This document shows, piece after piece, positions 1 to 7,079 of a stretch of 23,779 nt of DNA. This DNA is from an uncultured Clostridia bacterium (lineage in GTDB: Bacteria; Bacillota; Clostridia; TANB77; CAG-508): positions 1 to 23,779 of the forward strand of contig CAKPDY010000023.1 in NCBI GenBank assembly GCA_934149165.1, in the 5' to 3' direction. The notes beneath the pieces were generated by a model. That model did no database searches, was not told the origin of the DNA, and saw only the letters and a list, made by a program, of their open reading frames with translations. Both the position numbers and the translations under genes were made by a program. Within the stretch, counting starts at the first letter, position 1. The number at the start of each line of letters is the position of its first letter.

Positions 1-1
1 A

Positions 2-70
2 AAAAGTGTTGAAACAATCGGCAATATTGGATTAGAAAAAAAGAGAAAAAAATTGCCTACTTTTACTTGA
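2..70 (+). CDS. Possible C-terminal tail of a gene cut by the window edge
   Basis: One frame is open from the first bases and ends at the TGA at 68-70. It reads as a lysine-rich tail of about 22 residues containing ETIGNIGLEKKRKK. The length is too short to recognise a family, and an open stretch this short is expected by chance. It is listed only because no other frame explains the left edge. Confidence 0.2.
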   Translation, partial: KSVETIGNIGLEKKRKKLPTFT

Positions 71-104
71 CACAAACCCTTATCAGTAATATTTCCTAAT
101 TATC

Positions 105-133
105 TTTACATCACCAAAAACTTTTGATATTAT
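105..133 (+). promoter_or_regulatory. Candidate sigma-A promoter for the helicase gene
   Basis: TTTACA at 105-110 and TATTAT at 128-133 are separated by 17 bp. This would start transcription near 140 and leave a leader of about 80 nt. Chance matches are common in DNA this AT-rich, so the call is tentative. Confidence 0.35.
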
Positions 134-218
134 ATAAATGAAAATGAAAAATAGTTACTATTATAGAATAATAAAAAATTTGTAACATAACAAAAAATCA
201 AAAGAAGAGGAATAAAAA

Positions 219-2636
219 ATGGATAGTAGAAAAGTGCTAAAGTATTGGTATGATATGGAATTTTTTTCTCCATCAGTTCCAATGGTTAACAAAGAAACAA
301 TATACGTAAAAAATGATGATGATAAAATAAGATGGAAAAAATCTAAGGAATATGAGTTATCTTATGAAGTTTATTTAGGTAAAATTTATGTTGATGATTT
401 GGTTAAACAAATTATAAAGAGTGCAAAATTGCATAAAAAAACTAATGAGATTGAACAAGATAATACAGTGTGTTGTTTAGGTGCATTTAAAGTATTTGAT
501 AATAAAAAGATTGTACCAGGTTCATTTTCAATATCTCCTTTTGTTTATGCTGTATGTAAAATTATAAATTCAAAAAGTATTGATATTGATTTTTCAGAAG
601 AGGAAATTCGTAAAATTAATAGTAAAATTAATGATTATATTAATTGTAATGAAGAGGTAACAAAGGGATATATTTATATTTTATATAATAAGATAATGAA
701 ATTAATTGGGTTTAATAGTGAATTTTTAGATTGCTGTGAGACTATTAATACAAAGGCTGTACGAAAAAGAGGTAGTGTTGTTAGTGATAAAAATGATGAT
801 AATAAAGATGAAAGAAATAGTATTTTAGACAGTTTTTATGCTAGTGACTTGAATTGGATATTAAGTGAACTAAATTCTTCAGATAGTGTTAATGCTTATA
901 TTGAGGGATATGTTGCAAATAATAAAAATAGAGTTGAAGTTGAGTCTAGTTTGGAGACTTTAAAAAATATATTATCACCAGAAAAGTATCCAATGGGAAA
1001 ATGGCCATCTGTATATAGTCCAGCATTAATGCAACAAGTGGCTATAAATATTTCTGTAGATAGAATTAATAAAAAATTTTCTGTAAATGGACCTCCAGGG
1101 ACTGGAAAAACTACATTATTAAAGGAAATTATTGCGTCAAACGTTGTTGATAGAGCATTTGAAATGTGTAAGTTTGAAAATCCAAGTGATGCGTTTAAAA
1201 AAAGTACTTTTAAAACACCATGTAGTAGATTTTCTGAATATTATGAATTGAATTCAAAGGTATCTAAGTATGGTATAATTGTTGCATCTAATAATAATAA
1301 AGCTGTTGAAAATATAACTACCCAATTGCCTAAAAAAGATAGTGTTAAAAATTGTAGAACTAATTTGTTTAATTTAAAAAGTGGAGATGAATTATATTAT
1401 TCTGATTTAGCCAAAAATTTGTTGGATTGTAAAGAAGACTGCTGGGGGCTTATTTCTGCGAGACTTGGAAATAAGAATAATATTAATAAATTTAATAAAA
1501 CATTATGGTATGATGAAGGTTCTTTAAGGGATAGAAAAGAGAATATTAGTTGGATTGATGCAAAGAATGATTTTTTGAATAAATATAAAGAGGTTGCAAA
1601 TTTTAAGAGATATATAGGTAGAATAGTCAAAAATACTGAGAAATATGATAAAATGAAAACATATATTAGCAATTTAAATAAAATTGAAAAGTGTATGGAG
1701 GCTATTGAAAAGGAGAGAGAAAAACTTTTAAAAGAACAGAATGATTTGGAAAATGATTTAGATTTTCAAGATGAAAGATTGCAAGATATAAAGGAAAGAA
1801 TGAATGTATTTGAAAAAATTATAAATTCATTTAAAAAAAATGGGAGAGTTATTTCTGTTATAGAAGATAAACTTAAAATTAGGGATAGTTTGGAAAGTAA
1901 TAAAATTAAATTAGATTGTATGGATGAGGAGTTTTCTAAACTTGAAAAAGAAAAGTCAATACAAGAGGAGAAAATCGAGGAATGTGAGAAATTAGCAGAA
2001 AAGATACAGGAATATAAAAATGAGTTTAAGGAAAATTTTGCAGATGAAGAGTTTTGGAATAATGTTTTAGAGAATCCAGATTTTCAAGAAAGGTGTCCTT
2101 GGACAAATGAAAGGTTTGATAAATTAAGAGAGGAATTATTTTATTATGCTATAAAACTTCATAAGGCTTTTATTGATAATTCAAAAGAAGTTAAGCATAA
2201 TTTAGGAGTTTTTGCTAATATAAGTAATTGTGGATTAGAAGATAGGAAAAACGCATATTCTCATATTTTAAATACGTTATTTCTTATTATACCAGTTATT
2301 TCAACTACATTTGCATCTATATCAAACTTTTTAAATGGTATTCAAAAAAATGAAATTGGAACATTAATAATAGATGAAGCAGGTCAGGCATCACCAAGTT
2401 CTTGTATGGGGGCAATATGGCGTTGTAAAAAGAAAATAATTGTGGGTGATCCACTTCAAGTTGAACCAGTTGTAACTATTCCAAAAGAGTTGTCTAAAAT
2501 TTTTGCGGATAAGTATAATATTCCAAATGAATATAAAAACTATGAATTGTCTATACAGAATTTGGCAGATAGTATTAATGAATATGGTGGATTTAGAAAT
2601 AATTTATGGGTTCGGTTGTCCATTAACTGTACATAG
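219..2636 (+). CDS. UPF1-like SF1 helicase, N-terminal part (frame broken at 2613)
   Basis: This is the N-terminal 798 residues of a superfamily 1 DNA/RNA helicase-type ATPase, presumably cytoplasmic. The Walker A motif GPPGTGKT lies at residues 291-298, a charged coiled-coil-like insert spans about 474-607, Walker B DEAGQ is at 719-723, and motif III GDPLQVEPV is near 743. The helicase therefore has a long N-terminal extension before motif I and a long insert between motifs I and II. The ATG at 219 follows AGAAGAGG at 203-210 at good spacing. After W-V (codon 2610-2612) the frame continues only seven more residues (R-L-S-I-N-C-T) to the stop at 2634-2636. The missing motifs IV-VI follow immediately in the next frame, so this is one gene of about 997 residues. 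Whether the break is a sequencing error, a mutation or a +1 frameshift is open. The substrate is unknown. Confidence 0.9.
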   Translation: MDSRKVLKYWYDMEFFSPSVPMVNKETIYVKNDDDKIRWKKSKEYELSYEVYLGKIYVDDLVKQIIKSAKLHKKTNEIEQDNTVCCLGAFKVFDNKKIVPGSFSISPFVYAVCKIINSKSIDIDFSEEEIRKINSKINDYINCNEEVTKGYIYILYNKIMKLIGFNSEFLDCCETINTKAVRKRGSVVSDKNDDNKDERNSILDSFYASDLNWILSELNSSDSVNAYIEGYVANNKNRVEVESSLETLKNILSPEKYPMGKWPSVYSPALMQQVAINISVDRINKKFSVNGPPGTGKTTLLKEIIASNVVDRAFEMCKFENPSDAFKKSTFKTPCSRFSEYYELNSKVSKYGIIVASNNNKAVENITTQLPKKDSVKNCRTNLFNLKSGDELYYSDLAKNLLDCKEDCWGLISARLGNKNNINKFNKTLWYDEGSLRDRKENISWIDAKNDFLNKYKEVANFKRYIGRIVKNTEKYDKMKTYISNLNKIEKCMEAIEKEREKLLKEQNDLENDLDFQDERLQDIKERMNVFEKIINSFKKNGRVISVIEDKLKIRDSLESNKIKLDCMDEEFSKLEKEKSIQEEKIEECEKLAEKIQEYKNEFKENFADEEFWNNVLENPDFQERCPWTNERFDKLREELFYYAIKLHKAFIDNSKEVKHNLGVFANISNCGLEDRKNAYSHILNTLFLIIPVISTTFASISNFLNGIQKNEIGTLIIDEAGQASPSSCMGAIWRCKKKIIVGDPLQVEPVVTIPKELSKIFADKYNIPNEYKNYELSIQNLADSINEYGGFRNNLWVRLSINCT
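2613..2613 (+). other. Frameshift point in the helicase gene (extra C, NTT-C-GGN context)
   Basis: Omitting the C at 2613 turns GTT-CGG-TTG into GTT-GGT-TGT. The protein then reads W-V-G-C-P-L-T-V-H-R-R-C without a gap, as expected for this helicase family just before its second RecA-like domain. In the unshifted frame the codon at the break is CGG. Confidence 0.9.
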
Positions 2637-3213
2637 AAGATGTATTAGTCCAATGTTTGATATATGTAATAAAATTGCTTATAATAGTAAAATGATTAAT
2701 AGAACAAAATTGCCAGATAAAAAAGTTGATTTGTTTTTCGAAAAATCTGCATGGATTGATATTCCTGGTAAGGAGGTTAGTAAAAAGAATCATTATGTTC
2801 AAGAACAGGGTGAGGTTGTTTTAAATATTATTAGTGATGCTTTGGTGTTAAATAAAAAATTACCAGATATTTTTATTATAAGTCCATTTAAAAGTGTTGT
2901 AAATGAAATGAAACTTGCTTTGCGAAAGGCTTTATATAGATTGTTACCAACTAAAAGGTTAATTGTTGAAAAATGGATAGAGGAGAATGTTGGTACAGTA
3001 CATACTTTTCAGGGAAAAGAGGCAAATGAGGTTATTTTTTTACTTGGGTGTGATGAGAGTTCAATACAGGCTGCAAATTGGGTTGGAAAGAGTGTTAATA
3101 TGTTGAATGTTGCTGCAAGTAGGGCTAAGTATAGATTTGTGGTTATTGGAGATTTAGAGTTATGGCAAAATGTGAGTTATTTTAATGAGGTTATTTGTAG
3201 AATGCACAACTAA
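2614..3213 (+). CDS. UPF1-like SF1 helicase, C-terminal part (motifs IV-VI)
   Basis: This is the second RecA-like domain of the helicase that starts at 219; coding similarity in this frame begins at 2614. It opens with GCPLTVHRRC. It then carries an IISPFKS motif IV segment, motif V VGTVHTFQGKEANEV (near residue 924 of the joined protein) and motif VI NVAASRAKYRFVVIGD (near 962). The Q-G-K-E and A-x-S-R-A-K residues of UPF1-like helicases are present, so both halves look intact and under selection. This frame stays open back to about 2503, but that overlap is only a shadow of the first part. No Shine-Dalgarno site near 2614 suggests independent translation. The stop codon lies inside the terminator hairpin. 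Confidence 0.85.
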   Translation, partial: GCPLTVHRRCISPMFDICNKIAYNSKMINRTKLPDKKVDLFFEKSAWIDIPGKEVSKKNHYVQEQGEVVLNIISDALVLNKKLPDIFIISPFKSVVNEMKLALRKALYRLLPTKRLIVEKWIEENVGTVHTFQGKEANEVIFLLGCDESSIQAANWVGKSVNMLNVAASRAKYRFVVIGDLELWQNVSYFNEVICRMHN

Positions 3214-3236
3214 AGTTGTTTAGTTGTGCATTTTTG
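3201..3236 (+). terminator. Terminator overlapping the helicase stop codon
   Basis: The arms 3201-3214 and 3219-3232 are perfectly complementary over 14 bp around a GTTG loop, followed by T-rich sequence. The left arm contains the last codons and the TAA stop at 3211-3213. The hairpin ends the helicase transcript. Confidence 0.8.
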
Positions 3237-3328
3237 TGGTTTTATGATTTTACAATTGGTCTGCCCAAAAGCAAGAATAAAAGACTTTAAACTATAATAC
3301 CAAAATTAGATATTTTTTTCTTTTTATA

Positions 3329-3356
3329 TTGAAATTTTGACACTTTATGTTAAAAT
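3329..3356 (+). promoter_or_regulatory. Candidate promoter for the 171-residue protein gene
   Basis: TTGAAA at 3329-3334 and TAAAAT at 3351-3356 are 16 bp apart, downstream of the helicase terminator. A consensus TTGACA at 3337-3342 and a TATAAT at 3381-3386 are also present but are badly spaced relative to each other. The exact start is uncertain. Confidence 0.35.
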
Positions 3357-3421
3357 TAAATTAAAGAAATTTCATTAATATATAATTACTAATCAAACTT
3401 TTAATTAGGAGGTGAAAAAAT

Positions 3422-3937
3422 ATGATAGTTGTAATGTTATTATTATTTATAGTTTTCTTTGTTATATTTATAATTATAAGTAATAAAATCAATAATGCAA
3501 GGTATAGAGCTAAACAAACAATATTAGGAAAAGCGGGGATAGGTAATTCAAATATTATTTCAGCAACAGATAGTGCTATGGAAAAAGGAAAATTGAAAAA
3601 GTTCTTAGAAAATCATCCAACATATACTGAAGACAGTATTAAACAACTTATAAAGGATTTTGCAGTTGAAATAACACATCAGAATTTGACGCATTCAGCA
3701 GAACAAAAAATTATAGACAAATTATCAAATGATTCTAAAATAACAAAATATTCTAATATGCAAATTGTTGGTTGTAGTATAAACGGATATAACGAAAACG
3801 CAAGATTGTTTATGGCAAAAGTTACATTTTCAGATAATAGAGATGAATATATGATGTTTTTAAGATTTCAATTATCGGGAGATGAATTAATATTAACAAA
3901 ATATCAAATGCAAAAAGGTGTTGCAGTTGGATTTTAG
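3422..3937 (+). CDS. Small N-terminally anchored membrane protein, unknown function
   Basis: The 171-residue product opens with a strongly hydrophobic segment (about residues 1-21) followed by a basic patch, which suggests a membrane anchor with the rest in the cytoplasm. The remaining ~130 residues are soluble, with alternating helix- and strand-like stretches. The C-terminal part (ARLFMAKVTFSD, then FLRFQLSGDELILTKYQ) reads like the strands of an NTF2/Tim44-like fold, but that is a guess from pattern only. The start is well supported by AGGAGGTG at 3407-3414, seven bases before the ATG. The gene has its own leader and a hairpin after it, so it is probably monocistronic. I do not recognise a specific family. 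Confidence 0.85.
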   Translation: MIVVMLLLFIVFFVIFIIISNKINNARYRAKQTILGKAGIGNSNIISATDSAMEKGKLKKFLENHPTYTEDSIKQLIKDFAVEITHQNLTHSAEQKIIDKLSNDSKITKYSNMQIVGCSINGYNENARLFMAKVTFSDNRDEYMMFLRFQLSGDELILTKYQMQKGVAVGF

Positions 3938-3956
3938 AATTATATAATTAAAAGAA

Positions 3957-3991
3957 TTACAGGGCAAAAAATTTAATTTTTTGCCCTGTAA
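3957..3991. terminator. GC-core inverted repeat after the 171-residue protein gene
   Basis: TTACAGGGCAAAAAATT at 3957-3973 is the exact reverse complement of 3975-3991. The T-run lies inside the right arm, and the plus-strand sequence after the stem is A-rich. It could act as a terminator, but it lacks a separate U-tract on the plus strand. Confidence 0.55.
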
Positions 3992-4007
3992 AAATTAATA
4001 TATATAT

Positions 4008-4035
4008 TGTTTTTTCACGAGTAAAATAGTAAAAT
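4008..4035 (+). promoter_or_regulatory. Candidate promoter for the ABC transporter gene
   Basis: TTGTTT at 4008-4013 and TAAAAT at 4030-4035 are 16 bp apart, just after the preceding hairpin and about 40 bp before the start codon. It is a weak consensus match. Confidence 0.3.
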
Positions 4036-4075
4036 ATAAACATATAAATTTAAGAAAATGGAGGAAGAATTTAGA

Positions 4076-6427
4076 ATGTTACAGTTAAAGAACATAAAGA
4101 AAAGCTTTAAAACAGGGGATTTCATACAACATGCTTTAAAAGGAATAAGCTTAGATTTTCGTGAAAATGAATTTGTGGCAATACTTGGAACAAGTGGAAG
4201 TGGAAAAACTACATTGCTAAATATAATAGGTGGTTTAGACCAATATGATTCAGGAGATTTAATAATAAATGGAAAATCTACAAAAGACTTTAAAAGTAAA
4301 AATTGGGATTCATACAGAAATAATTCAGTTGGTTTTATTTTTCAAAGTTATAACTTAATAAGCCATATTTCAGTTTTAGCAAATGTTGAAATGAGTATGA
4401 CATTAAGTGGAGTTTCATCAAGAGAAAAAAGAAAAAGGGCATTAGATGTATTAGAAAAAGTAGGACTAAAAGACCATGCAAATAAAAAGCCAAATCAATT
4501 ATCAGGTGGTCAAATGCAAAGAGTTGCTATTGCAAGAGCTTTAGTAAACAATCCAGACATTATTTTAGCAGATGAACCTACAGGTGCATTAGATTCAGAA
4601 ACTTCAGTACAAATTATGGATTTAATAAAAGAAATTGCTAAGGAAAAATTAGTGATAATGGTAACTCACAATCCAGAACTTGCAAAAGAATATGCAACAA
4701 GAATTGTAAATATAAAAGATGGAGAAGTTATAAGTGATTCTAATCCGGTAAGTGAAACTGAAACATTAAATAAAGATTACAAAATGAAGAAAACTTCAAT
4801 GGGATTTTTCTCAGCTTTAAAACTATCTTTTACAAATATATGGACCAAAAAAGGAAGAACATTACTTACTTCTTTTGCATCAAGTATTGGTATAATAGGA
4901 ATAGCTATAATACTAAGTTTATCATCTGGGTTTCAAATTAAAATAGATGAATACATGAAAGATGCAATGGATAAATTTCCTATAATTATTAATACACAAG
5001 TTGCGGAAATTGATGAAGAAACTATGAAAGAACAATCTGATGAGGTTTCAAGTATTATGAAAGGGACTGCAGAATATGCAGATACTGATGAGGTTGTATT
5101 ATATGATTCAACATTTAGCTCTAAAATACATAAAAACATTATTTCAGATGAATATAGAAGTTATATAGAAAGTGCAGACAAGAATATTTGTAGTAGCATA
5201 GGATATATTCATGTTACATCAATGAATGCATTAAGAAAAATTGATAATAAAGTTCAACCAGTTCAATTTTCAGCTGGTATAAACCAACAAGCTCAAAGTA
5301 CAGCTAATGGTATGACTAATATGTCTGTAACAACATATCCAAAAATGCTTGATAAAAATAGAGATTATTTAAAAGAATATTATGATATATTAGAGGGTGA
5401 ATATCCAAGCAATACAACTGATGTTGTTTTAGTTGTAGACAATAAAAATAGAGTAGATATTAAAACAATGAAAAATCTAGGTTTTAATACTGAAAGTGGT
5501 GAACCAATAAAATTTGAAGACATAGTTGGAACAGAATTAAAAATTGTTTCTAATGATGATTATTATGTTAAAACACAGTATGGTTTTATGCCAAAAAGTA
5601 ATTATGATGAGATGTATAATTCAGATGATAATATTACATTAAAAATAGTTGGTATTGTAAGATCAAAACCTAGTGTGAAAATATCATTATTAGCAGGAGG
5701 AATTGCATATAGTAATGATTTGGCAGAACAAATAATAGATAAAAATATTAATTCAGAAATTGTAAAAGCACAACAAGAGGCAGATTACAATATATTTACA
5801 AAAGAGAAATTTCAAGATGAAGATGGAAAAACAAATATGCTTTGGGTTTTAGGAGGAACTAAAATTCCTGCTGCTGCAATTTTATATCCAACATCATTTG
5901 ATAATAAAGATGAATTAATACAATATTTAGATAAATATAATGAAGGAAAAAATAATGATGATAAAGTAATTTATATGGATTTATCTAAAACACTAACAGG
6001 AATGACTTCTGGAATAATGGATGCAATAACTATTGTTTTAGTAGCATTTTCAGCTATTTCATTGGTTGTATCTACAATAATGATTGCAATAATTACATAT
6101 ATTTCTGTTTTAGAAAGAACAAAAGAAATAGGAATTTTACGTGCTATTGGTGCTAGAAAGAAAGATATAACTAGGGTGTTTAATGCAGAAACATTTATTA
6201 TAGGGTTATGTTCAGGCGGTTTAGGTATTTTGATTGCAAGGTTGATGTTGATTCCGATAAATAGTGTTTTAAAGGAATTGACTGATTTAGAGAATATAGC
6301 TGTGTTAAAACCTATTTATGCAGTTTTGTTAGTTGCAATTAGTGTTGGTTTGACTCTAATTGGTGGATGGATTCCTGCTAAGATGGCTGCAAAAAAGGAT
6401 CCTGTTAAGGCTTTAAGAACAGAGTAG
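4076..6427 (+). CDS. ABC transporter, fused ATPase and FtsX/MacB-type permease
   Basis: The product is a single-chain half-transporter of 783 residues. The N-terminal ATPase has Walker A GTSGSGKT (38-45), signature LSGGQMQR (from 142) and Walker B ILADEP (D166-E167), which is the MacB/LolD type. The permease has a first helix at about 266-290, a large extracytoplasmic domain at about 291-640, and three further helices near 646-675, 700-725 and 745-770. The ERTKEIGILRAIGARKKDI segment after the second helix is typical of FtsX-like permeases. An ATG at 4058 is in frame, but GGAGGAAG at 4060-4067 lies inside that extension, ideally placed for the ATG at 4076, so the later start is preferred. Related proteins export peptides or lipoproteins or act in mechanical signalling; the substrate here is unknown. 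No two-component system or peptide gene is adjacent. Confidence 0.93.
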   Translation: MLQLKNIKKSFKTGDFIQHALKGISLDFRENEFVAILGTSGSGKTTLLNIIGGLDQYDSGDLIINGKSTKDFKSKNWDSYRNNSVGFIFQSYNLISHISVLANVEMSMTLSGVSSREKRKRALDVLEKVGLKDHANKKPNQLSGGQMQRVAIARALVNNPDIILADEPTGALDSETSVQIMDLIKEIAKEKLVIMVTHNPELAKEYATRIVNIKDGEVISDSNPVSETETLNKDYKMKKTSMGFFSALKLSFTNIWTKKGRTLLTSFASSIGIIGIAIILSLSSGFQIKIDEYMKDAMDKFPIIINTQVAEIDEETMKEQSDEVSSIMKGTAEYADTDEVVLYDSTFSSKIHKNIISDEYRSYIESADKNICSSIGYIHVTSMNALRKIDNKVQPVQFSAGINQQAQSTANGMTNMSVTTYPKMLDKNRDYLKEYYDILEGEYPSNTTDVVLVVDNKNRVDIKTMKNLGFNTESGEPIKFEDIVGTELKIVSNDDYYVKTQYGFMPKSNYDEMYNSDDNITLKIVGIVRSKPSVKISLLAGGIAYSNDLAEQIIDKNINSEIVKAQQEADYNIFTKEKFQDEDGKTNMLWVLGGTKIPAAAILYPTSFDNKDELIQYLDKYNEGKNNDDKVIYMDLSKTLTGMTSGIMDAITIVLVAFSAISLVVSTIMIAIITYISVLERTKEIGILRAIGARKKDITRVFNAETFIIGLCSGGLGILIARLMLIPINSVLKELTDLENIAVLKPIYAVLLVAISVGLTLIGGWIPAKMAAKKDPVKALRTE

Positions 6428-6473
6428 GAGAAATAAAGTGAAATAATGTTATGATAGTTGGAATAGGAATATA

Positions 6474-6529
6474 TAATAAAATTTTAGATGTCCGTTTTGT
6501 GCAAGAAACGGACATCTAAAATTTTATTA
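6474..6529 (+). terminator. Strong terminator, 24-bp perfect stem
   Basis: Arms 6474-6497 and 6506-6529 pair perfectly around the 8-nt loop TGTGCAAG, with a TCCG/CGGA core and an ATTTTATT end. It separates the ABC transporter from the surface-protein operon and is near-symmetric, so it could work in both directions. Confidence 0.85.
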
Positions 6530-6893
6530 GTAATATAAATAGCTGTTATTTGATTAATTGTATTCAATTGCCAAAAAACTACGGAAATTAAACAAATATA
6601 AATTTTTCAACATTTGTTTACAAATACATAATTCTTAAATTTTTCATATAAATCAAGATATTTTAGCATTTATTAGTATAAAATATATTAAATAAAGTCT
6701 AAAAGCTTACGGAAGACACGAAAAAAGCATTTTTGTGTCTAAATATTAAATAAAATGATAATTTTTGTAATAAAAAAATAATATAAATGTAATAAAACTA
6801 TAAAACTACTAAATCCGTAAATGAGAAGTCAAATTATGCATATTTTGTGATCTTTTCTTTTTTTAGCAAGTATTATAATTTATATATAAGTAT
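6530..6893 (+). other. Gene-free AT-rich leader with weak RNA structure
   Basis: No convincing gene is seen here. The clearest structure is a hairpin at 6714-6740: AGACACGAAAA pairs with TTTTGTGTCT-type sequence over 11 bp with one G-T pair, and has no U-tract. TTACGGA at 6707-6713 could pair with TCCGTAA at 6814-6820, closing a domain around that hairpin. A weaker 8-bp stem joins 6590-6597 and 6612-6619. I recognise no known riboswitch class. Confidence 0.4.
6874..6879 (+). promoter_or_regulatory. Candidate -10 element for the surface operon
   Basis: A consensus TATAAT lies 195 bp before the start of the giant surface protein, but the -35 position (about 6851) is only T-rich. If used, transcription would start near 6886, just upstream of the short ORF at 6924. 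Confidence 0.3.
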
Positions 6894-6923
6894 TTGAAAA
6901 AACAAAAGGAAGGAAGAAAACAG

Positions 6924-7079
6924 ATGGAAGGAATAGTATGCAAATCCAGGTATTCTATAGAAAAAATAGAACAAAAATATTTTTATATAAGTACAAATTT
7001 GGTGGATTCCCCAAATATAAAAAGCAGGTATAAAACTAGCTTAATCATAAATGAAAGGGGGACTCAAAATGCAGAATGA
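6924..7079 (+). CDS. Possible 51-residue leader ORF overlapping the giant surface gene
   Basis: The ATG at 6924 follows AAGGAAGGA (about 6907-6915) at plausible spacing and opens 51 codons. The product is basic and has no membrane helix or recognisable domain. Its TGA at 7077-7079 lies 11 bases past the ATG of the next gene (7069) in another frame, an arrangement that could couple translation of the two. It may equally be a chance ORF. The same frame extends to a TTG at 6894 that lacks a good ribosome site. Confidence 0.35.
   Translation: MEGIVCKSRYSIEKIEQKYFYISTNLVDSPNIKSRYKTSLIINERGTQNAE

Noticed and set aside
2590..2640. Classical -1 programmed frameshift (A/T-rich heptamer slippery site)
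   Set aside because: The frame is restored by skipping one base (+1), and no X-XXY-YYZ heptamer with a following stem is seen at the break.
6530..6893. Cyclic-di-GMP riboswitch controlling the adhesin operon
   Set aside because: This would fit the biology, but I could not find the conserved core segments of class I or class II.
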